Part shown: piece after piece, positions 1 to 6,693 of the stretch
Position numbering within the stretch: position 1 is the first letter of the stretch
Layout: every line of letters starts with the position of its first letter
Source of the DNA: CAYLLE01 sp964384485
GTDB taxonomy: Bacteria > Spirochaetota > Spirochaetia > CAYLLE01
Length of the DNA stretch: 11,174 nt
NCBI GenBank assembly: GCA_964384485.1
Contig: CAYLLE010000121.1
Span: 1 to 11,174, forward strand
Direction of reading: 5' to 3'
The notes under the pieces: generated by a model
What the model was told of the DNA's origin: nothing
What the model saw: only the letters and a program-made list of their open reading frames with translations
Databases searched by the model: none
Program-made: the position numbers and the translations under genes

Positions 1-70
1 TTCCTAAGTATATATACGACTGAGGGTTAGGGTGTTTTTATGTCCACGTTCGGTGACATTACATGGGGGG
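1..70. other. Downstream flank of the branching enzyme gene
   Basis: This short stretch follows the GH57 stop. On the minus strand TTCGTGAC can pair with GTCACCGAA (one bulged C) across positions 48-76, around the stop codon, but no T-run follows, so it is a poor terminator. A TAGGAA at the extreme left edge could be a ribosome site for a gene outside the window. Confidence 0.3.
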
Positions 71-1654
71 TCACGAATGAGTGTTAAAAATCCGGTAATC
101 TATATTAGGAAAAATGTTGTTCTTCCGTTCCAGCCGGGTGAGCCACTCCGGGCTGACAGTACCTCGGAAAAGGGCGTCATAAATTGTGGTGAAATTATAT
201 ATGTGCTCTTTTACCCGTCGGACGGCGTAGGAAACAGTGGTCCCGGCCCGCATAATAAAAGGCCAGTCCGAAGCCTGACTCAACAGTACTTCCCGGGCCG
301 CTTGATTCAAGGCGCGTTCCTTTAACCCGGTTTCATTCGGAAAGCGCAGGATTAATTCATGCATCCGTTCCACGGCTTTGTGAGTGTGACGGTAAACCCA
401 GTCGTTTCGGCCGTCAAGCCAGACTTCGGAATACCCTTTATTCCCCCACGAGCCGAAAACCGGATCAGTTGTTTGCAGATTTTCCGCTGACTTGCAGTAT
501 TCCCCGGCAAGCACCATTTCCAGCTCCTTTGTCTCGGTAATTTTTCTTACCACAGCCTCAATCCAAGCGGGCCCTTCAAACCACCAATGACCGAAAAGTT
601 CAGCGTCGTAATAACAGGAAATGACCGGGGAGATATCCATAAGAGCCGCCACCTTTTCAAGTCGCTTACGCTGATTGTATATGAAATTTTCCGCGTGTTC
701 TACTACCTTCCGGGCAGCCTCGGCGGGCTGATAGATTCTTTTTTGATCGGTACTGCCGGTTACCGCGTAGTATTTAAACCCGGTAAAAGATCGGTGTCCC
801 CCTTCATGAACGTATGGGCCGATGTAATCTAGCGGCAGATCAAATCCGATATCCCGGTAGAACTCCCGGTATGAAAAGTCTCCGGGATATCCCTCTTCGG
901 AAGACCAAACCGCGTTAGCTGAAACGAGATCCCGTCCGAATAAAGACAGTCCGTTTTTTAACGATATCGGCGCATATGTTCCGTAGCGGGGCCGCGGTTC
1001 AGCAAACAAAAGACTGTGTGCCTCCGCGAAGGTGTACTTGACTCCGTTTTCTTTTAGTATTCTCTCAATGCCGGGATAATATCCGCATTCAGGGAGCCAA
1101 AATCCGCGGGATGTTTTTCCGAAAGTATCAGAATGGTACTGCATAGCCATACGTACCTGAGCGTTCACCGCGTCAGGATATTCCTCTAAGAGAGGAAGAT
1201 AGGGGTGGGTCGCGGGACAGGCTATGACGCCGATCTTCCCCTTTTTATAAAAGTAATCCAGTCCCCTGAGAAGGTTTTTATGATACCGGTGAACAAAATC
1301 ATCGAGATTTTTCTGATACAGATCCTGGTACATTTTTACCAGAGCGTTCATCTGCGGATTCACGGTAGTTCTGATCATTTCCCGCTCGGACAATTCGAGC
1401 ATCTTGTTTAAATGAGCTATGTACCGTTCCTGAGTCAGTTCATCCTGGAGCATAGTACCCAGGGTGGGAGAAACAGAAACATTAATTTTGAATGGGATGC
1501 CGTCCGCGTCTAGTCTGCGGAACACCCTCATCAGAGGCAGATATGTTTCCGATATGGCTTCGAACAGCCACCGCTCTTCGAGGGGTGGTTCTTTTTCAGT
1601 TTCCCGGACAAAAGGCAAATGCGCGTGGAGCAGAAAATTGATGTACTTTTTCAC
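71..1654 (-). CDS. GH57 1,4-alpha-glucan branching enzyme (DUF1957 C-terminal domain)
   Basis: Family-57 glycoside hydrolase that cuts an alpha-1,4 glucan chain and re-attaches it by an alpha-1,6 bond; a cytoplasmic enzyme of glycogen-type polymer synthesis. The N-terminus has the GH57 opening FLLHAHLPFVR (about residues 7-17), then a SETYLPL motif, a CPATHPYLPLL segment (146-156), the nucleophile region WLPECGYYPG (nucleophile Glu about 189) and the acid/base region YYDAELFGHWW (Asp about 350). The remaining ~170 residues form the helical DUF1957-type domain, including the GSWGNKGYSEVWL stretch. The length of 527 aa is normal for bacterial GH57 branching enzymes. Translation starts at GTG 1654: GAGG lies 7 nt upstream and the preceding gene stops at 1657, so the two are translated together. 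Both catalytic residues are present, so an active enzyme is expected. GH57 amylases share the fold; the ATHPYLPLL and ELFGHWW motifs favour branching enzyme. Confidence 0.93.
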   Translation of the reverse strand: MKKYINFLLHAHLPFVRETEKEPPLEERWLFEAISETYLPLMRVFRRLDADGIPFKINVSVSPTLGTMLQDELTQERYIAHLNKMLELSEREMIRTTVNPQMNALVKMYQDLYQKNLDDFVHRYHKNLLRGLDYFYKKGKIGVIACPATHPYLPLLEEYPDAVNAQVRMAMQYHSDTFGKTSRGFWLPECGYYPGIERILKENGVKYTFAEAHSLLFAEPRPRYGTYAPISLKNGLSLFGRDLVSANAVWSSEEGYPGDFSYREFYRDIGFDLPLDYIGPYVHEGGHRSFTGFKYYAVTGSTDQKRIYQPAEAARKVVEHAENFIYNQRKRLEKVAALMDISPVISCYYDAELFGHWWFEGPAWIEAVVRKITETKELEMVLAGEYCKSAENLQTTDPVFGSWGNKGYSEVWLDGRNDWVYRHTHKAVERMHELILRFPNETGLKERALNQAAREVLLSQASDWPFIMRAGTTVSYAVRRVKEHIYNFTTIYDALFRGTVSPEWLTRLERKNNIFPNIDYRIFNTHS

Positions 1655-1656
1655 CC

Positions 1657-2382
1657 TTATACCTCGTTTCCGGGAGCGTGGTTTATCCGGTCTTCCATCG
1701 ATGCAAGCACTCTGTGGGGGATGGAGCTGGAAAAGGCAACGGTATTCATCTTAACGATTCCAGACATAAGAAGCAGCTGATCGGCAGGCTCATCGCTCCC
1801 CTCAGGAATTTTATTCAGCGAGTTCCCTTGAGGCACCTTCAATGAGTTGGAATGCGCAAGCACTTCTTCCCTCTCCTTCCGCTTAACCAGCAGTTCCAGA
1901 TAATAAGTAATACCTGGTGTAGGCAGATTGATATACCATCGATTGTCGGTCATCTTGACGGGTATATCGAAAAAATGGCCGTTTTCCATACATTGGAGCA
2001 GCCTGAGATAAATCCCGGTGAAATCTGAACTCTCCAGGAGTTCTTCCTGCGTTTCTTTTTTAATATCCCAGTACGCAAACGCCCATGATGGGTCTCGAAG
2101 CAGAAGAACGATTTTGGTCTCGTTGTAACTCTCCGGCAGCACAAATTCGTCCTCTATCTCATCAAAAAATTGTTCAGTCTGAGGAATATCGTACTTCAGT
2201 TCTTCAAACCGGATTGGATTCGCGTCTGAAGACATCCGTTCCGACCTGTTTTCCTCTAATACTTCCCATATGTTTTCTATTAGATTGTCCCGGTCGCTGT
2301 CTTCCGGATTTTCGATACCTATTTTGCGTCCTATTTTAATAAGTGATTGAAGCGGCAATTCCGCCAATCGCTTTCTATTCAT
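1657..2382 (-). CDS. DUF4912 domain protein with Rho_N-like N-terminus
   Basis: A 241-aa protein of unknown biochemical role. Residues 5-40 (LAELPLQSLIKIGRKIGI and following) look like the small helical Rho N-terminal/SAP-type fold that often binds nucleic acid. Residues 60-80 are acidic and probably disordered. From about 82 comes the DUF4912 core: LPESYNETKIVLLLRDP, then WAFAYWDI, a beta-rich segment and the late PTPGITYYLELLV stretch. No signal peptide or membrane segment is seen, so it should be cytoplasmic. The start at 2382 is set by AGGGGA at 2389-2394, 7 nt upstream. It is the first gene of a two-gene unit with the GH57 branching enzyme, which begins 2 nt after its stop. The pairing suggests a role in glucan metabolism, either structural or regulatory; that is inference. 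DUF4912 is recognised from the conserved RDPxWxFxYWDI pattern. Confidence 0.82.
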   Translation of the reverse strand: MNRKRLAELPLQSLIKIGRKIGIENPEDSDRDNLIENIWEVLEENRSERMSSDANPIRFEELKYDIPQTEQFFDEIEDEFVLPESYNETKIVLLLRDPSWAFAYWDIKKETQEELLESSDFTGIYLRLLQCMENGHFFDIPVKMTDNRWYINLPTPGITYYLELLVKRKEREEVLAHSNSLKVPQGNSLNKIPEGSDEPADQLLLMSGIVKMNTVAFSSSIPHRVLASMEDRINHAPGNEV

Positions 2383-2410
2383 ATTTGTTCCCCTAAATCT
2401 CTGCCGTTAC

Positions 2411-2440
2411 ATGGTAAGAAAAAATCTTTTCCCATGTCAA
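2411..2440 (-). promoter_or_regulatory. Promoter for the DUF4912-branching enzyme operon
   Basis: Minus strand: a perfect -35 TTGACA (2435-2440), an 18-nt spacer and a -10 TACCAT (2411-2416, 4 of 6 matches). It lies in the 78-nt gap between the methyltransferase stop and the DUF4912 start, with the predicted transcript beginning near 2404 and a ribosome site at 2389-2394. An inverted repeat (CATGG...CCATG, 2410-2436, enclosing GAAAA/TTTTC) occupies the spacer and could be an operator. Confidence 0.5.
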
Positions 2441-2460
2441 GACACCGGGATTTGCTGTTT

Positions 2461-3312
2461 TCAGCCGTCCGCGGTGCCGGTCTTCCCGCACAAAAATAAC
2501 ATTACATCGCCGAATCCGTACTTTTTAGCACTTTTGTCAAGAACCCGTTTTAGTCCCTTAGGAGCGAGTCCTTCGGCGATCCCACCCCATGTTTGCTCAC
2601 GCAGGATTCTGAATCCTGTTTCGTTCAGAAGCTTCCGCATTGTCCGCTTATTGAAAAGATGAAGATGATCGGGTATAGCGGAACGCCACTTCGCTCCTAA
2701 TAACCGGGCCTGAAACCCGGCCGAGTTAGGAGTAACCAACACCATATGCCCCTGATCGTTCAGCAGAGCGTTGACAGTTTCCAGGAACCGCCTGGGATCC
2801 CCCACATGTTCAATTAAGTGGCTGAAGTGGATAAACGAAAATGATTTCTCTTTTAAAGGAGCTTCCTCTAGCGTACCTATATGTATGGGCACACCTCTTT
2901 TTTCGATCCCGTATCGAGCTGAAGATTCACAAAGCTCCACCCCCTGGACATTCCAGCCCCGGTCTTTCACGAAAGCCAGAAGCATTCCGGTGGCGCATCC
3001 GATGTCCAGAAACGACTTATCGTCTGTCTGACTTTCTATGGTGTAGAAATCAATATCTTCAAGTCCTTTCCGCATCAGACCGAAAAAATTGGCGTCGTTT
3101 TCAAGCTCATATTTGAAATAATTATCCTGATACCGTTTTTCCAAATCATCAAATACCGGCTGAGGATTTTGATAGATCAAGCCGCATTCTGAACATTTGC
3201 GGAAATCAGCGCCCTCCATCTTCCATTTTACCTTCCTCCGGACAGAACCGCACACCGGACAGCTGATTTCCTGTTTCCGGTCTATACCGACATCCGCATT
3301 GTATGTTTTCAT
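2461..3312 (-). CDS. Zinc-ribbon class I SAM-dependent methyltransferase
   Basis: A 283-aa cytoplasmic methyltransferase with unknown substrate. The N-terminus carries a zinc-ribbon-like pair CPVC (Cys18, Cys21) and CSEC (Cys40, Cys43), followed by GLIYQNPQP, as in a group of Methyltransf_23/UbiG-like proteins found near surface-glycan genes. The Rossmann-fold part shows motif I FLDIGCATG (about 101-109), an acidic ribose-binding residue in VQGVELCE (Glu about 126), the HLIEHVGDP segment (165-173) and a strand MVLVTP (190-195), then the family-typical DHLHLFNKRTM (215-225). The start ATG at 3312 overlaps the stop of the upstream peptidase gene in an ATGA, so translation is probably coupled. 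No sugar-transferase or lipid gene is adjacent to suggest a substrate. Fold assignment is firm; specificity is open. Confidence 0.85.
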   Translation of the reverse strand: MKTYNADVGIDRKQEISCPVCGSVRRKVKWKMEGADFRKCSECGLIYQNPQPVFDDLEKRYQDNYFKYELENDANFFGLMRKGLEDIDFYTIESQTDDKSFLDIGCATGMLLAFVKDRGWNVQGVELCESSARYGIEKRGVPIHIGTLEEAPLKEKSFSFIHFSHLIEHVGDPRRFLETVNALLNDQGHMVLVTPNSAGFQARLLGAKWRSAIPDHLHLFNKRTMRKLLNETGFRILREQTWGGIAEGLAPKGLKRVLDKSAKKYGFGDVMLFLCGKTGTADG

Positions 3313-4196
3313 GGCTTTTCTTCGTCTCCTGTCCCGGCGCTCACGGTATATGTTTTTCTGACAATATTTCCAGCCGCATCGGCAACAACAATTTCAATAA
3401 AAGTATTCCCCCGGTTTACCGTAACCATGCCCAAATTTATCTCCCAGCTGTTTCCAATATAGTAAGACGCGGAATCCGCTCCATCGCCCGGCATCAGGTA
3501 TTCATTTCCATCAGTTTCTTCCAGTGCTTCATATCTGATCCGGAAACGTTCTCTCCCATTCACCAGTACAAATATTTCGTACGGCGCAGCCGGACAGAAA
3601 TAATCCGTTTCGTGGCAGGGGTCATAAATTTCTGCCGAAAGCAAATAATTCGACGTACCAATAAGTTCTTTAACGGGAAGACTTATTTTTCCGGAGTCAT
3701 CGGTTAGGTATACTGAATTAATAACCGGTTTCTGCGGGTCCGGCTGGGAAGGCAGCAGAAGCAGGGGATTAACTTTCTTGTCCAGCTGCCGGTCCACCAA
3801 GGTAAGGTGGAGATGCACCCCTAAAGAATAACCGGTGTCTCCCATAACTCCGAGAGGGATTTCCGGACTTACCGCTCCAGATCGAGCATTCAATGAATCC
3901 AGATGGGAATAGAGGGACCGAAAATTAAGGGGGTGCTCTACCAGGACAAAGGTCCCCAAGCCGGTCGGGATATCATTCAAGTCCTGACCTTCTTCAAAAT
4001 AAAAGACAACCTCTCCTCTCTCTACCGGAAAGACCGGCTGTTTTCCGCCTCCGATATCGATACCGTCATGAAAGTGATCACCCCGAAGTTCGCCGAAGGT
4101 GGCGGTTAAATAACCATCAGCAACCGGCCAATCATAGGCGGAAGCGGTAACGGCTGCAATCAGTACTAAGAAAATCTGCGGTAATTTCTTCATCAT
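3309..4196 (-). CDS. Exported M23 (LytM-type) zinc metallopeptidase
   Basis: Likely cleaves peptidoglycan cross-bridges in the periplasm. A short Lys-Lys start followed by a hydrophobic stretch ending TASA (about residue 20) forms a signal peptide. The peptidase domain covers about 22-150, with HDGIDIG (metal ligands His43 and Asp47), YSHL (His98) and GVHLHL (His128, His130). All expected metal and catalytic residues are present, unlike the degenerate LytM regulators such as EnvC. The C-terminal ~140 residues are beta-rich and probably an Ig-like or substrate-binding domain; I do not recognise the family. Two adjacent ATGs exist (4196 and 4193); AGGA lies 6 nt before the second, which is therefore the likelier start. 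The upstream propeller gene ends at 4197 with no gap, and the methyltransferase overlaps the 3' end by 4 nt, so the three form one operon. Confidence 0.88.
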   Translation of the reverse strand: MMKKLPQIFLVLIAAVTASAYDWPVADGYLTATFGELRGDHFHDGIDIGGGKQPVFPVERGEVVFYFEEGQDLNDIPTGLGTFVLVEHPLNFRSLYSHLDSLNARSGAVSPEIPLGVMGDTGYSLGVHLHLTLVDRQLDKKVNPLLLLPSQPDPQKPVINSVYLTDDSGKISLPVKELIGTSNYLLSAEIYDPCHETDYFCPAAPYEIFVLVNGRERFRIRYEALEETDGNEYLMPGDGADSASYYIGNSWEINLGMVTVNRGNTFIEIVVADAAGNIVRKTYTVSAGTGDEEKP

Positions 4197-5276
4197 TTAT
4201 CCTAAACTCAGCAAAAAGGCAGCAATGGTTTTTCCAGATCCCAAAAAAATAAGACCGTCTTCCATTCTGATATACAATTCGGCATCAGGCATTTTACCGC
4301 TCATAAATAGGTATCTTTCGGGAGACATCAGACTGAAACTTCCCGAATTTTCTGAATCATTTGAAAAAACGGCCCCTGAAAGATTTGAACCGGTGTCCTC
4401 GGAAAAACCTCTTATCCTGCCTTTTATGACCGTTTCTCTTGCTGTTCCCCGGCTGGGATTAAAAAAGGCAATTCCGTCTCCCGATTCATACACAATTTCT
4501 TCGCCTTCTTTGACAAAAGTTATAAAAGTTCTACGCCTGAAATCAGTTCCGGTCAAATGTTCCGCCTCTGGAAGCGGCGTGTCTTTATCCAGATTATATA
4601 GTCCGAGCGTCTGAGGATCGATCCCTGAGAGAACCGCCGCCTGACCGGTTTGCTCCGAAAGAGTACATCCGTAAACTACAGCAATTCTGCCCGGAGTTTC
4701 GGAAACTGTACTGAGGATAGTTCCTTCATCTCCTAAAACATAAACCTCGCCGGATGAAACTCCGACGGCAATCATATTTTCTGTAACATCGATATCGGTG
4801 ATGGTCCCGTTAAACTTCCGGCTCCAAAGGATCTCTCCGTTTTCATTATATTCCGATATTCCGCCCCGGTTTGTCGCTATTGTAAAGAAGCGTCCCTCCC
4901 GTATCATTGGATATCCCGACGCGGTCAACCTGGAATAAATCCTGCCGAGATAATCCATTATGAGGATTTCTCTGCTTATCTTCCCAAAATTACAATAAAA
5001 ATTATCATCAATTGCGGCGGAGAATAATACATTTTCGGTCTGGAGAAAAGACCCGTCCCTGCGAAAATATCCGATAATGTCTCCGAGACGGAAATGCATG
5101 GGAGGTTCATCATCCATATTCGCCACTCCATATCCTGCTGCTTCCGGGGCGGGAATCGATTTCGCCCACATCCGTTCAATTTCGGGTTCAGGGGGAAGGA
5201 TTCTAGGAAACAGGAAGAATCGTAATAAAAGAATCAGCAGGAAAAGAACGGGAAAAATGAAAAATTTCTTATTCAT
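4197..5276 (-). CDS. Membrane-anchored beta-propeller-like protein, function unknown
   Basis: A 359-aa protein when started at ATG 5276. Residues 1-24 are MNKK followed by a strongly hydrophobic Phe/Leu-rich segment without a clear cleavage site, so it is probably a single inner-membrane anchor with the rest in the periplasm. The body has repeated beta-strand units with turns such as NENGEILWSRKF and SSGEVYVLGDEGTI, the pattern of PQQ/WD40-like propeller blades; no catalytic motif is visible. A longer frame begins at 5330, but it would lie at or before the predicted transcript start, whereas GGAAGG sits 9 nt before 5276, so the shorter start is preferred. It heads an operon with the M23 peptidase and methyltransferase. 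A scaffold or sensor role for the peptidase would fit the context (inference). Family assignment is uncertain. Confidence 0.72.
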   Translation of the reverse strand: MNKKFFIFPVLFLLILLLRFFLFPRILPPEPEIERMWAKSIPAPEAAGYGVANMDDEPPMHFRLGDIIGYFRRDGSFLQTENVLFSAAIDDNFYCNFGKISREILIMDYLGRIYSRLTASGYPMIREGRFFTIATNRGGISEYNENGEILWSRKFNGTITDIDVTENMIAVGVSSGEVYVLGDEGTILSTVSETPGRIAVVYGCTLSEQTGQAAVLSGIDPQTLGLYNLDKDTPLPEAEHLTGTDFRRRTFITFVKEGEEIVYESGDGIAFFNPSRGTARETVIKGRIRGFSEDTGSNLSGAVFSNDSENSGSFSLMSPERYLFMSGKMPDAELYIRMEDGLIFLGSGKTIAAFLLSLG

Positions 5277-5309
5277 GAGGAAATACCTTCCGGAAAGGAA
5301 AACAAAACA

Positions 5310-5338
5310 TTGTCCAGTCTTGAAATCCATCCTATACT
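5310..5338 (+). promoter_or_regulatory. Promoter of cdd
   Basis: Plus strand: -35 TTGTCC (5310-5315, 4 of 6), a 17-nt spacer and -10 TATACT (5333-5338, 5 of 6). The transcript would begin near 5345, leaving a ~22-nt leader with AAGG before the ATG at 5367. The -10 shares bases 5333-5336 with the -10 of the divergent promoter on the other strand. Confidence 0.55.
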
Positions 5339-5358
5339 ATAGATAAGAAAGGTGTCAA
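5331..5358 (-). promoter_or_regulatory. Promoter of the propeller-peptidase-methyltransferase operon
   Basis: Minus strand: a perfect -35 TTGACA (5353-5358), a 16-nt spacer and -10 TATAGG (5331-5336, 4 of 6). The predicted transcript start is near 5324, giving a leader of about 48 nt before ATG 5276. The -35 lies under the cdd leader and the -10 coincides with that of the cdd promoter, so the two polymerases cannot bind together. Confidence 0.5.
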
Positions 5359-5366
5359 TATTATCT

Positions 5367-5780
5367 ATGAACAAAGAAGATCTGATCAACGAAGCACGCA
5401 AGGCTGCAGAAACCTCCTATTCCCCGTATTCGAAGTTTAGAGTCGGCGCGGCACTGCTGTGTGCTGACGGTTCTGTCTACCGGGGCACAAACATCGAGAA
5501 TCGTTCCTACGGGCTTACGATTTGCGCGGAGCGGTCGGCATTTTTTTCTGCGGTAAGCGATGGGAAAAAGGAGTTTACAGCTCTCGCCATCCACAGCCCG
5601 GACGCGGAATATCCGCTGCCTCCGTGCGGTGCCTGCAGACAGGTTATCACCGAATTTGTCGCGCCTGACTTTCCCGTACATCTCTCTTCGGGAAACGGTG
5701 ATACTCAATCATTGAAGGCGGAAGAACTGTATCCCTTTGATTCGCTCAAGGAACTCGCTGAGCGGCAGGATACTATGTAG
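5367..5780 (+). CDS. cdd: Cytidine deaminase
   Basis: Hydrolytic deamination of cytidine and deoxycytidine to uridine and deoxyuridine in pyrimidine salvage; a cytoplasmic zinc enzyme, tetrameric in this short class. At 137 aa it matches the small homotetrameric type. Visible motifs are YSPYSKFRVGAAL (18-30), NIENRSYGLTICAERSA with zinc ligand Cys53 and catalytic Glu55, and PPCGACRQV with Cys87 and Cys90. An upstream in-frame GTG at 5352 lacks a ribosome site and lies about 7 nt from the predicted transcript start, so ATG 5367 is preferred, although AAGG there is rather far (about 13 nt). It is the only plus-strand gene here, transcribed alone from its own promoter. Its stop overlaps that of the convergent gene by 8 nt. 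All active-site residues are intact. Confidence 0.95.
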   Translation: MNKEDLINEARKAAETSYSPYSKFRVGAALLCADGSVYRGTNIENRSYGLTICAERSAFFSAVSDGKKEFTALAIHSPDAEYPLPPCGACRQVITEFVAPDFPVHLSSGNGDTQSLKAEELYPFDSLKELAERQDTM

Positions 5781-6609
5781 AATTTTCCGCGCTTCCCGCG
5801 GGAGCGGAATGCTTGGTCTCCTTTCGCTTATCGTCCGATTCCATTTTCTGCTTCCAAACCTCAATTTTTTTCTTTACTATTTCGGACTGTTCGGTTTCAC
5901 CCATCAAGATATGAATACGGCGCAGGGCGGAAAGAAATGAAATAGCTTGCTTAAAATCATCAATCCGCAGAGTGGATAGTTCATACTTTTCCCGGTACCG
6001 GTCCGCGGATTTCTGAAGCAGCTTTTTTACCAGATTAAGGTGGCTTACCCAGAATTGATACCCATCTGTCCGGGGATCGAGGCCGGTAAAAATTTTCTTT
6101 AAATTCAGAATGTTTTTGGCAACCGCGGTAAAGCGTCCCTCCAATTCCACGAAAGACCACCGCCATTTCGAGTTTTCACCATACGCTTCTTCTACCGCCT
6201 CGATGGTGTATCCTAATTTCTGAATAAGACCATATCTCTTTTCCTGGGAGAATCCTTCTATCTTCATTATTTCGTCTTCATATTCAGAAAAGGGAACATC
6301 CACGTATTTGGTTACCACATTTTCGAGATATATGACACTCTGATAACAGCTTTTACGGGCATCATTTAAAAAAGCATCATTTTTTATCCCCAAATAACTT
6401 AGAGAGATGTTGTTCATGAGCACATAAATAGACGCCAAATTGAGCCTTTCTTCCGCAAGAGCAAGAAGCTGGTATTCAAATCCTTCTTCCTCTTTATCTA
6501 CCAGAACTTTGAGATTCTTTTCGCGCTGCATGATTTTCTCTGCGTCCTGTTTGTAGAACTTAATCCGCTCAAAGTAATGTTTTTTTGCTTCCGCGCTTAT
6601 TTTTCCCAT
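5773..6609 (-). CDS. Conserved helical protein of unknown function
   Basis: I do not recognise a named family. The 278-aa product is predicted almost entirely alpha-helical and highly charged. It opens with a Lys/Glu-rich segment likely to form a coiled coil (residues 1-40), continues through helix-rich blocks (for example EFQYLLALAEERLNLA-like sequence near 45-60) and ends in a polar, probably disordered tail rich in Lys, Ser and Ala. There is no signal peptide, membrane segment, nucleotide-binding loop or metal motif, so a cytoplasmic scaffold or TPR-like adaptor role is possible but unproven. The start at 6609 is supported by AAAGGA 7 nt upstream. It lies 84 nt after recN on the same strand, with no convincing promoter in the gap, so it may be read through from recN. 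The 3' end overlaps the cdd stop by 8 nt. Confidence 0.75.
   Translation of the reverse strand: MGKISAEAKKHYFERIKFYKQDAEKIMQREKNLKVLVDKEEEGFEYQLLALAEERLNLASIYVLMNNISLSYLGIKNDAFLNDARKSCYQSVIYLENVVTKYVDVPFSEYEDEIMKIEGFSQEKRYGLIQKLGYTIEAVEEAYGENSKWRWSFVELEGRFTAVAKNILNLKKIFTGLDPRTDGYQFWVSHLNLVKKLLQKSADRYREKYELSTLRIDDFKQAISFLSALRRIHILMGETEQSEIVKKKIEVWKQKMESDDKRKETKHSAPAGSAENST
5785..5809. other. GC-rich hairpin at the cdd / unknown-gene convergent junction
   Basis: TTCCGC (5785-5790) pairs with GCGGAA (5804-5809), enclosing a second palindrome TCCCGCGGGA (5794-5803). It begins 4 nt after the cdd stop and lies inside the last codons of the opposite-strand gene. Neither strand has a T-run after it, so it is not a standard intrinsic terminator, but it could slow polymerase or protect the 3' end of the cdd transcript. 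Confidence 0.4.
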
Positions 6610-6693
6610 AAGCTCATCCTTTCCTGTAAAGCTCCCGTTAAAGACATGATATCAGAGCCGCATCAGTTTTTATATTAGACAACAATAATACGT

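Noticed and set aside
32..325. Plus-strand open frame at the left edge
   Set aside because: It overlaps the C-terminal coding part of the branching enzyme, whose frame is clearly real, and has no recognisable domain.
3303..3707. Plus-strand open frame of 134 codons opposite the M23 gene
   Set aside because: It lies entirely antisense to the 3' half of a supported gene and shows no motif.
5277..5330. Longer N-terminus (start 5330) for the propeller protein
   Set aside because: It would put 18 polar residues before the membrane anchor and the start codon lies at the predicted promoter; ATG 5276 has GGAAGG at good spacing.
5352..5366. GTG at 5352 as cdd start
   Set aside because: It has no ribosome site and is about 7 nt from the predicted transcript start; family alignment begins after ATG 5367.
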